Positions 50,850 to 59,018 of a DNA stretch of 64,000 bases are shown here, in pieces. Made by a program: the position numbers and the translations under genes. Source of the stretch: Rhizobium mayense (lineage in GTDB: Bacteria; Pseudomonadota; Alphaproteobacteria; Rhizobiales; Rhizobiaceae); assembly GCF_030272705.1 (NCBI RefSeq), contig NZ_JARFYM010000027.1, forward strand, positions 27,017-91,016, written 5' to 3'. A model generated the notes under the pieces. The model saw only the letters and a program-made list of their open reading frames with translations, searched no databases and had not been told where the DNA came from. The first letter of the stretch is position 1. Each line of letters begins with the position of its first letter.

Positions 50850-51356
50850 ATGTTTCCGACATTGCAAATCCTGACAATCCTGGTCGTCGCAGTCGCTATG
50901 GCCCTGGCGCTAGCGCATTTGCTGGAGCTGCCGGGAAAAATGCGACTGTCGAAAGAAGACTATCTGATCGTTCAGCAGATTTATTATCCCGGATTTACAA
51001 TCGGCGGTGTCGCGGAGCCGCTGGGCACCCTTTTGATCCTGCTTCTCCTGTTCCTGACACCAGTGAACACGATCGCGTTCTGGCTCTCTGCTGCTGCCTT
51101 TGCCGCTATGGTCCTCATGCATGCCGTCTTCTGGTTGCTGATCCAACCGGTCAACAATTTTTGGCTCAAAGACATCGAGCTGAAAGGGTTGGGCGCGGGT
51201 TTCTTCTCTCACGATCCGTTTGGTGGTCATCGGACCGAGACCGCCGCCAAACCGGACTGGACCATGCTGCGCGACCGCTGGGAATGGTCGCATGCCGCGC
51301 GCGCCGCCTTGGGATTACTGGCTTTTATTCTGTTGGTGACCGCGGTTGCCCTCTAG
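50850..51356 (+). CDS. Integral membrane protein (unrecognised, 168 aa)
   Basis: Four hydrophobic segments (about 5-25, 55-72, 80-98 and 148-166) separate a short N-terminal loop and a hydrophilic segment with HDPFGGHRTETAAKPDW. No known family is evident, although it resembles DUF1772-like four-helix proteins in general layout. GGAGG-like TCGGAGGCA lies 8 bp before the ATG. It is convergent with the AraC gene, with only 9 bp between stop codons. Confidence 0.75.
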   Translation: MFPTLQILTILVVAVAMALALAHLLELPGKMRLSKEDYLIVQQIYYPGFTIGGVAEPLGTLLILLLLFLTPVNTIAFWLSAAAFAAMVLMHAVFWLLIQPVNNFWLKDIELKGLGAGFFSHDPFGGHRTETAAKPDWTMLRDRWEWSHAARAALGLLAFILLVTAVAL

Positions 51357-51365
51357 CGCCGATCC

Positions 51366-52262
51366 TTATTCCGCTGCCATCCGCATCTCCGCCACGTCCC
51401 GCTTCGGTGGCGAACCGAACATGCGGGCATATTCCCGGCTGAACTGCGAGGCGCTTTCGTAACCGACCTGAAAGGCTGCATTCTCCACATTGGCACTGCC
51501 GGCGACCATCAGGCGGCGGGCTTCCAGCAGCCGCATCTGCTTCTGATATTGCAGCGGCGTCATTGAGGTCAGCGTCTTGAAATGCTGATGGAATGAGGAA
51601 GGGCTCATACGCGCGGCGGCGGCAAGCTGTTCGATACGCATCGGCTGGGTGAAGTTGTCGCGCAGCAGATGGATGGCATCGGCAATACGGCGCGTCTGGC
51701 TATCCGGAAGAACGAGCTTGCAGACTTCACCGCCATTCGGACCTGTGAGCATCCAGAAACAGATTTCGCGCATGATCGCCGGATAGAGCACCGGAATAGC
51801 CCTCGGAGTCGCCAACAGGTTGGTCAGTCGCACCAGGCACTCGGCAAGGGGCTGGCCGAGGTCCTCGACAAAGATGCCGAGTCCCATTCCGCCGGTCGGC
51901 TTCGGCGGCACATCGAGTTGCTCCATCACCTCGCGCATCATGCCGACCTCGAATTCGAGGGAGATGGCGATGTAAGGCTCCTCAGCGCTTGCCCGGATCA
52001 CCCGGCCGGATGCGGGCAGTTCGATGCTGATGATGAGGGCCTGCATCTCGCCATAGTCGATCATCCTGTCGTTCAGCATCAATTGCTTCGCACCCTGAAC
52101 GACAACACAGAGCGACGGCTTGTAGACCATCGGATGCGGCATCTTCAATTCTGTCGAGTGCATGATGTGAAGGCCGTCGATGCCGGTCGGAAATACTCCG
52201 TTGTCGCCGCCATCGCTGGCCTCGATGAATTGTATGAGCGCATCTTTGAGAGCAGACGACAT
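51366..52262 (-). CDS. AraC family transcriptional regulator
   Basis: The 298-residue regulator has an AraC_N-type effector domain (MVYKPSLCVVVQGAKQLMLND, residues about 45-65 in part) and a C-terminal HTH_18 domain (MRIEQLAAAARMSPSSFHQHFKTLT, FQVGYESASQFSREYARMFG in part). GGAG lies before the ATG at 52262. It is divergent from the SDR gene, 166 bp apart, a common arrangement in which this regulator type activates the neighbouring oxidoreductase. Confidence 0.92.
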   Translation of the reverse strand: MSSALKDALIQFIEASDGGDNGVFPTGIDGLHIMHSTELKMPHPMVYKPSLCVVVQGAKQLMLNDRMIDYGEMQALIISIELPASGRVIRASAEEPYIAISLEFEVGMMREVMEQLDVPPKPTGGMGLGIFVEDLGQPLAECLVRLTNLLATPRAIPVLYPAIMREICFWMLTGPNGGEVCKLVLPDSQTRRIADAIHLLRDNFTQPMRIEQLAAAARMSPSSFHQHFKTLTSMTPLQYQKQMRLLEARRLMVAGSANVENAAFQVGYESASQFSREYARMFGSPPKRDVAEMRMAAE

Positions 52263-52428
52263 CTTGGTTCTCCGGGGCAAGCTGTTGCTTTGCGGTTATC
52301 ATAAGCGCGTCATTGCGCTAGGCAAGGCGTTTGGAGGAATAGGCAAGAAATTCGACAGTTCCGGCATTCAAGGAGATGGCTTAGCGGGCGTAGGCTTCCG
52401 CCATCAAACATTCCTTGGAGAAACGGTA

Positions 52429-53211
52429 ATGACGACTGAAAATGCAGATAAATCAAACGCAAAGATCGCTATCATCACGGGTGGCAGCCGCGGTCTCGGC
52501 CGAAATACCGCTGTTCATCTTGCTCGCAAGGGCATCGACGTCATCCTCACTTATCACTCAAATCGGGCAGAAGCGGAAAGTGCCGTCTCGGAGATCGAAG
52601 CGGCTGGACGTAAGGCTGTGGCGCTGCAGCTCGATGCTGGAAATGTCGCGTCTTTCGATGATTTCGTCACCAAGGTTCGTCAGGCCCTGCAGCAGAGCTG
52701 GAGCCGCGATCGTTTCGATTTCCTCATCAACAATGCCGGCACCGGCTATCACGCATCCTTCGCCGAGACGACAGAAGAGGCGTTCGATCATCTCTGCAAC
52801 CTGCATTTTAAGGGCGTGTACTTCCTGACCCAGAAGCTGTTGCCGCACCTCAATGATGGTGGCCGCATCGTGAATATTTCTTCGGGCCTCGCCCGTTTCA
52901 GCTTCCCAGGCTCGTCGGCCTACGGGGCAATGAAGGGGGCGATCGAAGTTCTGACGCGATATCTCGCCAAAGAACTCGGCCCTCGCGGCATCGCCGTCAA
53001 CACGGTGGCTCCCGGTGCGATCCAGACAGATTTCAGCGGCGGTATCGTCCGCGACAATCCCGAGGTCAACAAGGTGGTCGCTTCCATGACGGCGCTCGGC
53101 CGCGCGGGCCTGCCTGACGATATCGGCCCAATGATCGCTTCGCTGCTGTCGGAGGACAATCGTTGGGTCAATGGTCAGCGCATCGAAGTCTCGGGTGGGA
53201 TGGTGATTTAG
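52429..53211 (+). CDS. SDR family oxidoreductase
   Basis: The 260-residue classical short-chain dehydrogenase has the cofactor motif ITGGSRGLG near residue 16, an NNAG segment, catalytic Ser in ISSGLARFSF and YGAMK as the active-site Tyr-x3-Lys, and PGAIQTDF. Arg/Ser residues in the HSNRAEAESAV strand favour NADPH. The substrate is unknown. GGAG is nine bases before the ATG. It is divergent from the AraC gene. Confidence 0.94.
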   Translation: MTTENADKSNAKIAIITGGSRGLGRNTAVHLARKGIDVILTYHSNRAEAESAVSEIEAAGRKAVALQLDAGNVASFDDFVTKVRQALQQSWSRDRFDFLINNAGTGYHASFAETTEEAFDHLCNLHFKGVYFLTQKLLPHLNDGGRIVNISSGLARFSFPGSSAYGAMKGAIEVLTRYLAKELGPRGIAVNTVAPGAIQTDFSGGIVRDNPEVNKVVASMTALGRAGLPDDIGPMIASLLSEDNRWVNGQRIEVSGGMVI

Positions 53212-53244
53212 GACCTGACCGTATCCCCGATGTCTCGCAACACC

Positions 53245-53946
53245 TCAGCCGGTCGCGGCTGGGGTGTTTATTTGCCACCCATTCACCCAGATCTGCCTCA
53301 ATCCGTCGCCCTCGCCCTTGAACCATAGTCCCGCCGCCTCGCAGCCTTCGATCCGGTCGCTGCGAAAATTGCGGATCGCTTGGCGCAGCTCGCACCAGGC
53401 GACGATGTTGGCGGTTTCGGAGTAATAGATGAGGGCGATCGGGCGGATGATGCGCTCGGTGGCACGACCCAATTCGTCGCGGTAGGAGAGATCGAGTTTC
53501 TCCTCGTCGCGGATGGCGCGGCGCACCAAAGCGAGGTCGATGGCGCCGGCCGAAGGTGCGGCAAAGCCCCAGGCGTGCAAGGCATTGGCGTCGAGCGCCT
53601 GGCGCAGCGGCGGCGGCACAGCGCCCGCGATCTTGGCGCTGACGCGCTTGGCGGCGAGTTTCAGCTCATTGTCCCCGGTGCGCTCCAAGAGCGCCAGCGA
53701 CAGCACGATCGCCTCCATCTCCTCGATCGAAAACATCAGCGGCGGCAGGTCGAAGCCGGGGCGCAGGATATAGCCGATGCCGCGCCCGCCTTCGATCGGC
53801 ACGCGCATCGCCTGCAACGCGACGATGTCGCGATAGACAGAACGCACCGTCACCTCCAGCCGCTCGGCGATGACGGCGGCCGTCACCGGCTTTTTCGCCA
53901 GCCGCAGGATCTGGATGATCTCGAACAGGCGCGAAGCCTTGCGCAT
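53245..53946 (-). CDS. WYL domain transcriptional regulator (YafY-like)
   Basis: The 233-residue protein has an N-terminal DeoR-like HTH (ASRLFEIIQILRLAKKPVTA, AERLEVTVRSVYRDIVALQA) and a WYL effector domain (ALIYYSETANIVAWCELRQAIRNFRSDRI). Such regulators sense nucleotide-like or small ligands. A perfect 6-6-6 dyad lies 25 bp upstream of its start, consistent with autoregulation. It is divergent from the LysE gene, which it may also control. Confidence 0.9.
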   Translation of the reverse strand: MRKASRLFEIIQILRLAKKPVTAAVIAERLEVTVRSVYRDIVALQAMRVPIEGGRGIGYILRPGFDLPPLMFSIEEMEAIVLSLALLERTGDNELKLAAKRVSAKIAGAVPPPLRQALDANALHAWGFAAPSAGAIDLALVRRAIRDEEKLDLSYRDELGRATERIIRPIALIYYSETANIVAWCELRQAIRNFRSDRIEGCEAAGLWFKGEGDGLRQIWVNGWQINTPAATG

Positions 53947-53970
53947 TTCATCCTCGCGATTTGAAGGCTC

Positions 53971-53988
53971 CTGACAACACCCTGTCAG
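53971..53988. promoter_or_regulatory. WYL-regulator operator candidate
   Basis: CTGACA-6-TGTCAG is a perfect dyad between the WYL and LysE genes, 25 bp from the WYL start. TGACA-TGTCA dyads at this position are characteristic of YafY-type regulators. Binding is inferred. Confidence 0.65.
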
Positions 53989-54074
53989 TTGGGTTGATCT
54001 ATAAAACTGCCTATCGAATTGAAAATCAACACGTTCCTCTGCGAGTTACTGGCATAGGACGATAGGCAACTGAC

Positions 54075-54710
54075 ATGAACTATAGCGAAAACCTCTGGCT
54101 CTACTTTCTCCTCCTCTTCGGCATCATCATCGTTCCTGGCATGGACATGCTGTTTGTGCTCGCCAATTCCTTGACCGGCGGCAGCAATCGCGGCCTTGCC
54201 GCCACCGGCGGCATCATGCTCGGCGGCGCTGTGCATTCGCTGAACGGTGCGCTCGGCATCGGTCTGCTGATGCATTTCGTACCGATCCTGTTCAATCCGC
54301 TGCTCGTTGCCGGCGCGGCCTACATGGCCTTTATCGGCATCACGCTCATGCGCAGCTCGATCACGGTCGGTCATGACGGACCAGCCGGCAGCCGTTCCGC
54401 CTGGCGAGCTTTTCGTCAGGGCGCGGTTACCTGCCTGGTGAATCCCAAGGCCTATCTCTTCATGCTCGCAGTCTATCCGCAGTTTTTAAGGCCGGACTAC
54501 GGCCCGATCTGGATCCAGGCTGTTATCATGGGGCTCATGACCATTGCGACGCAATTTGCCGTCTATGGCGGGCTTGCGGTCACCGCCGGCCGTAGCCGTG
54601 ATTTGCTGATTGCCAATCCGAGGGCGACCGTCCTCGCCGGTCGTGCCGCCGGGCTGCTTCTATTTGCGGTTTCGGTGTTCACCATTTGGGAGGGGTGGAA
54701 AACGGCGTGA
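54075..54710 (+). CDS. LysE family translocator
   Basis: The 211-residue membrane protein has six hydrophobic helices and the LysE/RhtB motif near residues 14-24 (IIIVPGMDMLFVL), with GGIMLGGAVHSL and the charged loop AFRQGAVTCLVNPKAYLF (the family NPK) near residue 120. It probably exports an amino acid or derivative. It is divergent from the WYL regulator with a TGACA dyad between them. Substrate unknown. Confidence 0.9.
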   Translation: MNYSENLWLYFLLLFGIIIVPGMDMLFVLANSLTGGSNRGLAATGGIMLGGAVHSLNGALGIGLLMHFVPILFNPLLVAGAAYMAFIGITLMRSSITVGHDGPAGSRSAWRAFRQGAVTCLVNPKAYLFMLAVYPQFLRPDYGPIWIQAVIMGLMTIATQFAVYGGLAVTAGRSRDLLIANPRATVLAGRAAGLLLFAVSVFTIWEGWKTA

Positions 54711-54858
54711 AACGCGGCATATGTCTTAAATATGACGCTGATTTTGCTCAGCTCTCACCACTTTGTGACTTCATTGCCGGCGCGGAAACCGGCAAATATG
54801 TGCGCCGTAACAACGCGCCGGACCGCTCTGGCGGTCCAGATCACGTAGGGAGAGATAT

Positions 54859-55302
54859 ATGAAGTGGAAAGCGATTGTGGCTGCGACGGTCCTGGCCGGC
54901 GTTGCTTTTGGTTCCGTCGTTGCGGCCGATGGCACGCATGATTCCCGTATTGCGTTGATGAAGAAGGTCGGCGGCGCTGCCGGCGCTCTGGGCGCCATCG
55001 CCAAGGGCGACAAGCCTTACGACGCCAGTGTCGTCAAGGCGGCGCTGATGACGATCGCCGAAAACGCCAAGGCTTTCCCGGACCACTTCGGCCCAAACAG
55101 CGACAAGACTGATGCCGAAGTCAATCCGAAGGTCTGGGATAACCTGGATGACTTCAAGGCCAAGGCCAACAAGCTTTCGAGCGACGCCGAGGTTGCGCTC
55201 GCGCAGTTGCCGGCCGACCAGGCCGGCGTTGGCGCTGCGCTGAAAACCCTCGGCGGCAATTGCGGCGCCTGTCACCAGGCCTATCGCATCACCAAGAACT
55301 AG
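54859..55302 (+). CDS. Cytochrome c' / c-556 family protein
   Basis: The 147-residue precursor has a signal peptide (AIVAATVLAGVAFGSVVAADG, cleaved near residue 21-22) and a helical cytochrome c' domain with the C-terminal haem site CGACH at residues 135-139. LMKKVGGAAGALGAIAKGDK is typical of the c'/c-556 family. It acts in the periplasm, possibly binding NO or moving electrons. AGGGAGAGATAT lies before the ATG. A terminator separates it from the next cytochrome. Confidence 0.93.
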   Translation: MKWKAIVAATVLAGVAFGSVVAADGTHDSRIALMKKVGGAAGALGAIAKGDKPYDASVVKAALMTIAENAKAFPDHFGPNSDKTDAEVNPKVWDNLDDFKAKANKLSSDAEVALAQLPADQAGVGAALKTLGGNCGACHQAYRITKN

Positions 55303-55338
55303 GCGGTAGGCTGGTTTCGACCGAAGAACGATTTAAGC

Positions 55339-55370
55339 ATCCGCATCGGCTTGCTGCCGGTGCGGATTTT
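55339..55370 (+). terminator. Intrinsic terminator between the two cytochrome genes
   Basis: ATCCGCA (55339-55345) pairs with TGCGGAT (55361-55367), CGGC/GCCG extends the stem, and TTTTAG follows. It lies 36 bp after the stop of the c-556 gene, so the downstream cytochrome has its own promoter or relies on read-through. Confidence 0.7.
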
Positions 55371-55403
55371 AGTATTTCTCGATGCACACAGGGGGTGCGA
55401 GGC

Positions 55404-56318
55404 ATGGTTGCGCGATTTGTCCGGTGGCTGCTCTGTCTTATCGGCGTCGTCATCATCGGCTTCGGCACTTTCTATGTCGTCACCGCGCCATCGCCCTTGC
55501 CGGCGAGCCATTGGGCAAATCTCGGCGATCCCGACATCAAGAACGGCGAGCAGGTATTCTGGGCCGGTGGATGCACGAGCTGCCATGCCGCGCCGGGCGC
55601 GCAGGGCGATGCGAAATTGCTCCTGTCGGGTGGCTTGGCGCTGAACAGTCCCTTCGGCACTTTTCATGTCCCCAATATCTCGCCTGATGAGAAGGCGGGA
55701 CTTGGCGGTTGGACGCTTGCAGATTTCGGCAACGCCATGAAGCGTGGCGTCGGGAAGAACGGCGAGCATCTCTATCCGGCATTCCCCTATGGCTCCTACA
55801 CCCGCATGAGCGACAAGGATGTCAACGACCTCTGGGGTTTCTTGAAGACCTTGCCGAAGAGCGGCAATGTCGCGCCGCCGCATGAGTTGCCGTTCCCCTT
55901 CGATATCAGGCTGGCGCTCGGCGGCTGGAAGTTCCTCTATTTCAACGATCAGCCGCGCGTCGTCATTGCCAATGCCGACGACAAGATCAAGCGCGGTCAA
56001 TATCTGGTGGAAGGCCCCGGCCATTGCGGCGAGTGCCACACCCCGCGCGACGGGCTAGGCGGCTTCCTGAGGGACCAGTGGCTGGCCGGCGCCCCGAACC
56101 CGGAAGGCAAGGGCAGTATCCCCGATATCACTCCCGGCTCAAAGAAAATTGGTAACTGGAGCGCCGGCGACATAGCCAGCTACCTTGAAACCGGCTTTAC
56201 CCCCGACTTCGATTCCGCCGGCGGCTCCATGGTCGAAGTCCAACAGAATATCGCCCGCCTGCCGGCCTCGGACCGCGCCGCAATCGCGGCCTATCTGAAG
56301 GCGGCACCGGCGCGGTGA
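55404..56318 (+). CDS. Di-haem cytochrome c, membrane-anchored
   Basis: The 304-residue protein has one N-terminal membrane helix (LLCLIGVVIIGFGTFYVV, about residues 9-26) and two c-type haem sites: CTSCH at 57-61 and CGECH at 208-212. FGTFHVPNISPDEKAGLGGW and a NISP-like metal-side segment resemble alcohol/aldehyde dehydrogenase cytochrome subunits. It should carry electrons on the periplasmic face of the membrane. No dehydrogenase gene adjoins it, so the partner is unknown. It follows the c-556 gene on the same strand. Confidence 0.9.
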   Translation: MVARFVRWLLCLIGVVIIGFGTFYVVTAPSPLPASHWANLGDPDIKNGEQVFWAGGCTSCHAAPGAQGDAKLLLSGGLALNSPFGTFHVPNISPDEKAGLGGWTLADFGNAMKRGVGKNGEHLYPAFPYGSYTRMSDKDVNDLWGFLKTLPKSGNVAPPHELPFPFDIRLALGGWKFLYFNDQPRVVIANADDKIKRGQYLVEGPGHCGECHTPRDGLGGFLRDQWLAGAPNPEGKGSIPDITPGSKKIGNWSAGDIASYLETGFTPDFDSAGGSMVEVQQNIARLPASDRAAIAAYLKAAPAR

Positions 56319-56335
56319 GAAGCAGGGCGATCGCC

Positions 56336-57106
56336 TCAGCGTCGCTTTGCCATGTAGAGGTGAGTTTCATATCGAAGCTTGAACTCTCCGCCGTACACGG
56401 CGATAACCCCCGCAAGCGCAGCAAGCAAAGCCTCCCTCCGGTCATCCGCCAGAAGCCGATGGCTTGAAAGTGTGCGAAGCAGGCCGGTGTAGCTTGCAGC
56501 GTTATGCATGCGGCCCCAAGGATAACATCGGTGCGTTGCCGGTTCGAAATATTCGGACTCGCCGAGCAGTTTCGCGAAGGGGCCGTCCGGCAGATACCAG
56601 GCTTCCGCCGGCGGGCCGGAGAGCGACGATGCGTACTGTGAATAGAGACGCGCGAATTCGGCGGCAAGCGGAGGCGTCGGCGGCATGGGCACATTGGCAA
56701 AGACAGCCAGCGTCCCGCCCGGCGCGAGCTGCTCGGCAGTCTTGGCAAATCGGACCTCTGGTGCAACCCAGTGCAGGGACTGCGCCGCCATCACGAGCTT
56801 GAACGCTGCGGTCTCGCCCAGCCAAGCCTCAAAGGTGGTTTCCGCGAAACGCACATTAGGAAATTCCGCGAGGTTTTTCCGTGCGATGCCGATCAATTCC
56901 GCGCCTGGATCTAGGGCAAGGATGGAAACGTCGCGGCGGGCAAGGCCCAGCGTTGCTTGTCCCGTGCCGCAGCCAATCTCCAGGACCGCATTGCTGCTTT
57001 CCAAACCGGAGAACGCGGCGATGTCATCGAAAACGTGCTCGGGATAGGTGGGACGAACGTCGCCATAGAGGGCTGCCACGCCGTCAAAAGTGAACCGCTG
57101 TTCCAA
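56336..57106 (-). CDS. SAM-dependent class I methyltransferase
   Basis: The 256-residue protein has VLEIGCGTGQATLGLA near residue 40 (SAM motif I), an acidic strand ILALDPGAELIGIA and MAAQSLHWVAPEVRF (motif IV-like). It resembles ubiquinone/menaquinone-type or trans-aconitate-type small-molecule methyltransferases. Substrate unknown. It is convergent with the di-haem cytochrome gene. Confidence 0.85.
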   Translation of the reverse strand: MEQRFTFDGVAALYGDVRPTYPEHVFDDIAAFSGLESSNAVLEIGCGTGQATLGLARRDVSILALDPGAELIGIARKNLAEFPNVRFAETTFEAWLGETAAFKLVMAAQSLHWVAPEVRFAKTAEQLAPGGTLAVFANVPMPPTPPLAAEFARLYSQYASSLSGPPAEAWYLPDGPFAKLLGESEYFEPATHRCYPWGRMHNAASYTGLLRTLSSHRLLADDRREALLAALAGVIAVYGGEFKLRYETHLYMAKRR

Positions 57107-57212
57107 GGCATATCCTCGGCCGAAATCCGGATGGGAGCCTTTTTTCTAGCGCATTTTGGTTGAATTTTACAGCGCGACGAATTTGGGTTGCAGGGGCCGG
57201 GAGTGGGCGATC

Positions 57213-57839
57213 ATGGACAGAATGGCAGAGCGCAGAATTCCTTATTTCAGCCAGTGGGAGACGCCGGATATGACCATGGCGGTGCTGGCGGAAGGAGCGC
57301 AGGCCGCATTGCTGAAGGACCCGCTTTGGGCAGCTTCCGGAGCGCGGGATGTTGAGGATTATGCCCGCTGGGCCGGCAACATCTGTGGCATGGCCTGCCT
57401 GAAAATGGTTCTTGCCGCACGCACCGGCCAAATCGTGCCGACCGTGGATCTGGCGTTGGCGTGCAGGGACTATGGTGGCTATGTCGAAGAACCGGACGGT
57501 AAGATCAAAGGACTGATCTATGCGCCCTTCGTTCCCTTCGTCAAAGATCGGTTCGGCCTGAACGCCAGGGTGGTCACCAGGATAGCCCTCGCAGACATCA
57601 GCGATATTCTGACGCAATCCGAATTTTTCATTGCGTCCGTCCACCACTCAATCCGCTGGCCCGAGACCCAGCCGCCGGCAAAGGGCGGACATCTTGTCCT
57701 GGTGACGGCGGTCAATTCGGACACGATCCGCTTTCACAATCCCTCCGGGCATGAGCCTGCGACGCGCGAAAATGTCGAACTGCCCCTGAAGACATTCGAT
57801 CGGTTCTTCGCCGGACGCGGGATCGCCATCGATCGCTGA
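57213..57839 (+). CDS. C39-like peptidase family protein
   Basis: The 208-residue product has a papain-like C39 pattern: catalytic Cys58 in NICGMACLKMVL, His160 in KGGHLVLVTAV and the following FHNPSG. Bacterial C39_2 proteins cleave or bind peptides, but no ABC exporter or leader peptide gene is near, so it is not a bacteriocin processing protease. No signal peptide is evident. The ATG at 57213 follows GGGAGTGGG; the frame is open from a TTG at 57156. Confidence 0.78.
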   Translation: MDRMAERRIPYFSQWETPDMTMAVLAEGAQAALLKDPLWAASGARDVEDYARWAGNICGMACLKMVLAARTGQIVPTVDLALACRDYGGYVEEPDGKIKGLIYAPFVPFVKDRFGLNARVVTRIALADISDILTQSEFFIASVHHSIRWPETQPPAKGGHLVLVTAVNSDTIRFHNPSGHEPATRENVELPLKTFDRFFAGRGIAIDR

Positions 57840-57878
57840 CCATAGGAAGGTCAACAGCGATCCCGGCGCGGACCGCTC

Positions 57879-58367
57879 TCATGCAAGCGCCTGCAGATAG
57901 CGCATGCCGGTGACCGGGCGCGCCTTGAAATCCATTTGTTCGTAGAAGCGATGCGCCTGCACATTGCCTGTCGCGGCACTGACCGAGAGGTACCCGCAAC
58001 CGGCCTTGCGGGCAACGTCACGAGCGCGGTCGACCAGATGCTGGCCGATGCCATGGCCGCGATGGCCGTCGCGCACGAAGAGATGATGCAGGTCCATGCC
58101 GCGCTGGCCCTCCTGCGCGCGGTAGAGCGGCACGAGGATAGCGTAGCCGATCAGCCCGTTTTCGCCTTCCGCCACCAGCGCCGTGATCCACGGCACGGAG
58201 CCGAAGAGATCGCGTTCGAGCTGTTCTGGGGTCGTGGCCGAGGGGTCGCCGTGATGGGCGGCGAGTAGCCGGATCATGTCGTTCAATTCCGGCAAATCGC
58301 GCGGATGTGCATTGCGGATCGTGATGACAGGCGGGCGGAGAAGTGAGATTTCGCTATCGTCCAGCAT
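57879..58367 (-). CDS. GNAT family N-acetyltransferase
   Basis: The 162-residue protein has a GNAT fold: ITIRNAHPRDLPELNDMIR at the start, LHHLFVRDGHRGHGIGQHLV (the acetyl-CoA-binding R/Q-x2-G-x-G/A loop is HRGHGIG) near residue 97, and NVQAHRFYEQMDFKA near the C terminus. The acceptor is unknown. AAAAGGA precedes the ATG. It is convergent with the C39 gene. A structured intergenic region lies upstream. Confidence 0.9.
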   Translation of the reverse strand: MLDDSEISLLRPPVITIRNAHPRDLPELNDMIRLLAAHHGDPSATTPEQLERDLFGSVPWITALVAEGENGLIGYAILVPLYRAQEGQRGMDLHHLFVRDGHRGHGIGQHLVDRARDVARKAGCGYLSVSAATGNVQAHRFYEQMDFKARPVTGMRYLQALA

Positions 58368-58418
58368 GGGTTTTTGCGTCCTTTTCTAATATGCCGTCAG
58401 GACGCTGCCGATACAACA

Positions 58419-58438
58419 AAGCCGCCTGACGGCGGCTT
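58419..58438. terminator. Hairpin left of the structured element
   Basis: AAGCCGCC (58419-58426) and GGCGGCTT (58431-58438) form a perfect 8-bp stem with a 4-nt loop. On the minus strand it is followed by TGTTGT, giving a weak terminator for any leftward RNA made from this region. Confidence 0.5.
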
Positions 58439-58503
58439 GTTGACAATATGATCTGTCTCGGCCGCCCCTTACAGGTACAGCCAAAAATACGAGCGATTAT
58501 GGA

Positions 58504-58663
58504 GCGGGTGCGTGATCATGGCGGCATAGATGATCCGGAACGGCGGATTTGTCAATGGGGAGAGTCGATGCTCTCGCTCACGCACGCCATGATCCGACAA
58601 TGGGCGCGCGTGGCCACGCGTCAGTCTACCGCACCCGCGCATCGCAGAGCGCGGGTTTTCTCT
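58504..58663 (+). ncRNA. Candidate structured RNA with intrinsic terminator upstream of dmeR
   Basis: Between GNAT and dmeR the DNA can fold as nested helices on the plus strand: P1 GCGGGTGCG (58504-58512) with CGCACCCGC (58630-58638); P2 GATCATGGCG (58514-58523) with CGCCATGATC (58585-58594); apical GAGAG/CTCTC (58560-58575); and a perfect hairpin at 58607-58620. A terminator follows: CCCGCGC (58634-58640), GCGCGGG (58649-58655), then TTTTCTCT. P1 and the terminator share 58634-58638, so they exclude each other. A short ORF across the region (58448-58672) has no ribosome site. TTGACA at 58440 is a possible -35. Whether it is a leader or a free RNA is unknown. Confidence 0.5.
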
Positions 58664-58673
58664 CGGAGATGAA

Positions 58674-58697
58674 TATAGTATACCCCCCTATATTATA
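58674..58697. promoter_or_regulatory. DmeR operator (C-tract flanked by AT arms)
   Basis: TATAGTATA, CCCCCC and TATATTATA stand in a row; the arms are inverted with one mismatch. A G/C tract between AT-rich inverted arms is the known site form of RcnR/CsoR family Ni/Co regulators. It ends 12 bp before the dmeR start and overlaps the likely promoter. Confidence 0.85.
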
Positions 58698-58709
58698 GGT
58701 GAGGCCGAC

Positions 58710-58982
58710 ATGTCCCATACCATTCGTGAGCAAGCCAAGCTTCTTTCCCGCGTCCGCCGCCTCAAGGGGCAGATGGAGGCTGTGGAGAGAGCGTTGGAGG
58801 CCGAGCGGCCGTGTGGGGAGATCTTGCAGCTCCTCTCTTCCATCCGCGGCGCCCTGACGGGACTGACCGGCGAGATACTGGAAGATCATCTGCAGGAGCA
58901 CGTGCTCCAAGCCGAAAGCGAGGCGGCCCGCCGCCAGGCGGTCGACGAAATATCCGATGTGCTGAAGACCTATCTGCGCTGA
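58710..58982 (+). CDS. dmeR: DmeR, Ni/Co-responsive repressor (RcnR/CsoR family)
   Basis: The 90-residue protein has the all-helical RcnR/CsoR layout and the complete RcnR metal ligand set in place: His3, Cys35, His60 and His64. This favours nickel or cobalt over copper sensing (CsoR has a Cys-His-Cys set). In Rhizobium leguminosarum, DmeR represses the dmeRF operon until Ni/Co binds. GGTGAGG precedes the ATG. The next gene is its exporter, 36 bp away. Confidence 0.93.
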   Translation: MSHTIREQAKLLSRVRRLKGQMEAVERALEAERPCGEILQLLSSIRGALTGLTGEILEDHLQEHVLQAESEAARRQAVDEISDVLKTYLR

Positions 58983-59018
58983 TCAGAGGCTTTCGCAAAC
59001 CAACGGGAGACTGATGTC

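Noticed and set aside
58448..58672. 74-codon ORF across the structured element
   Set aside because: No ribosome-binding site; it runs through the terminator hairpin, and its product shows no recognised pattern. I treat the region as RNA-like.
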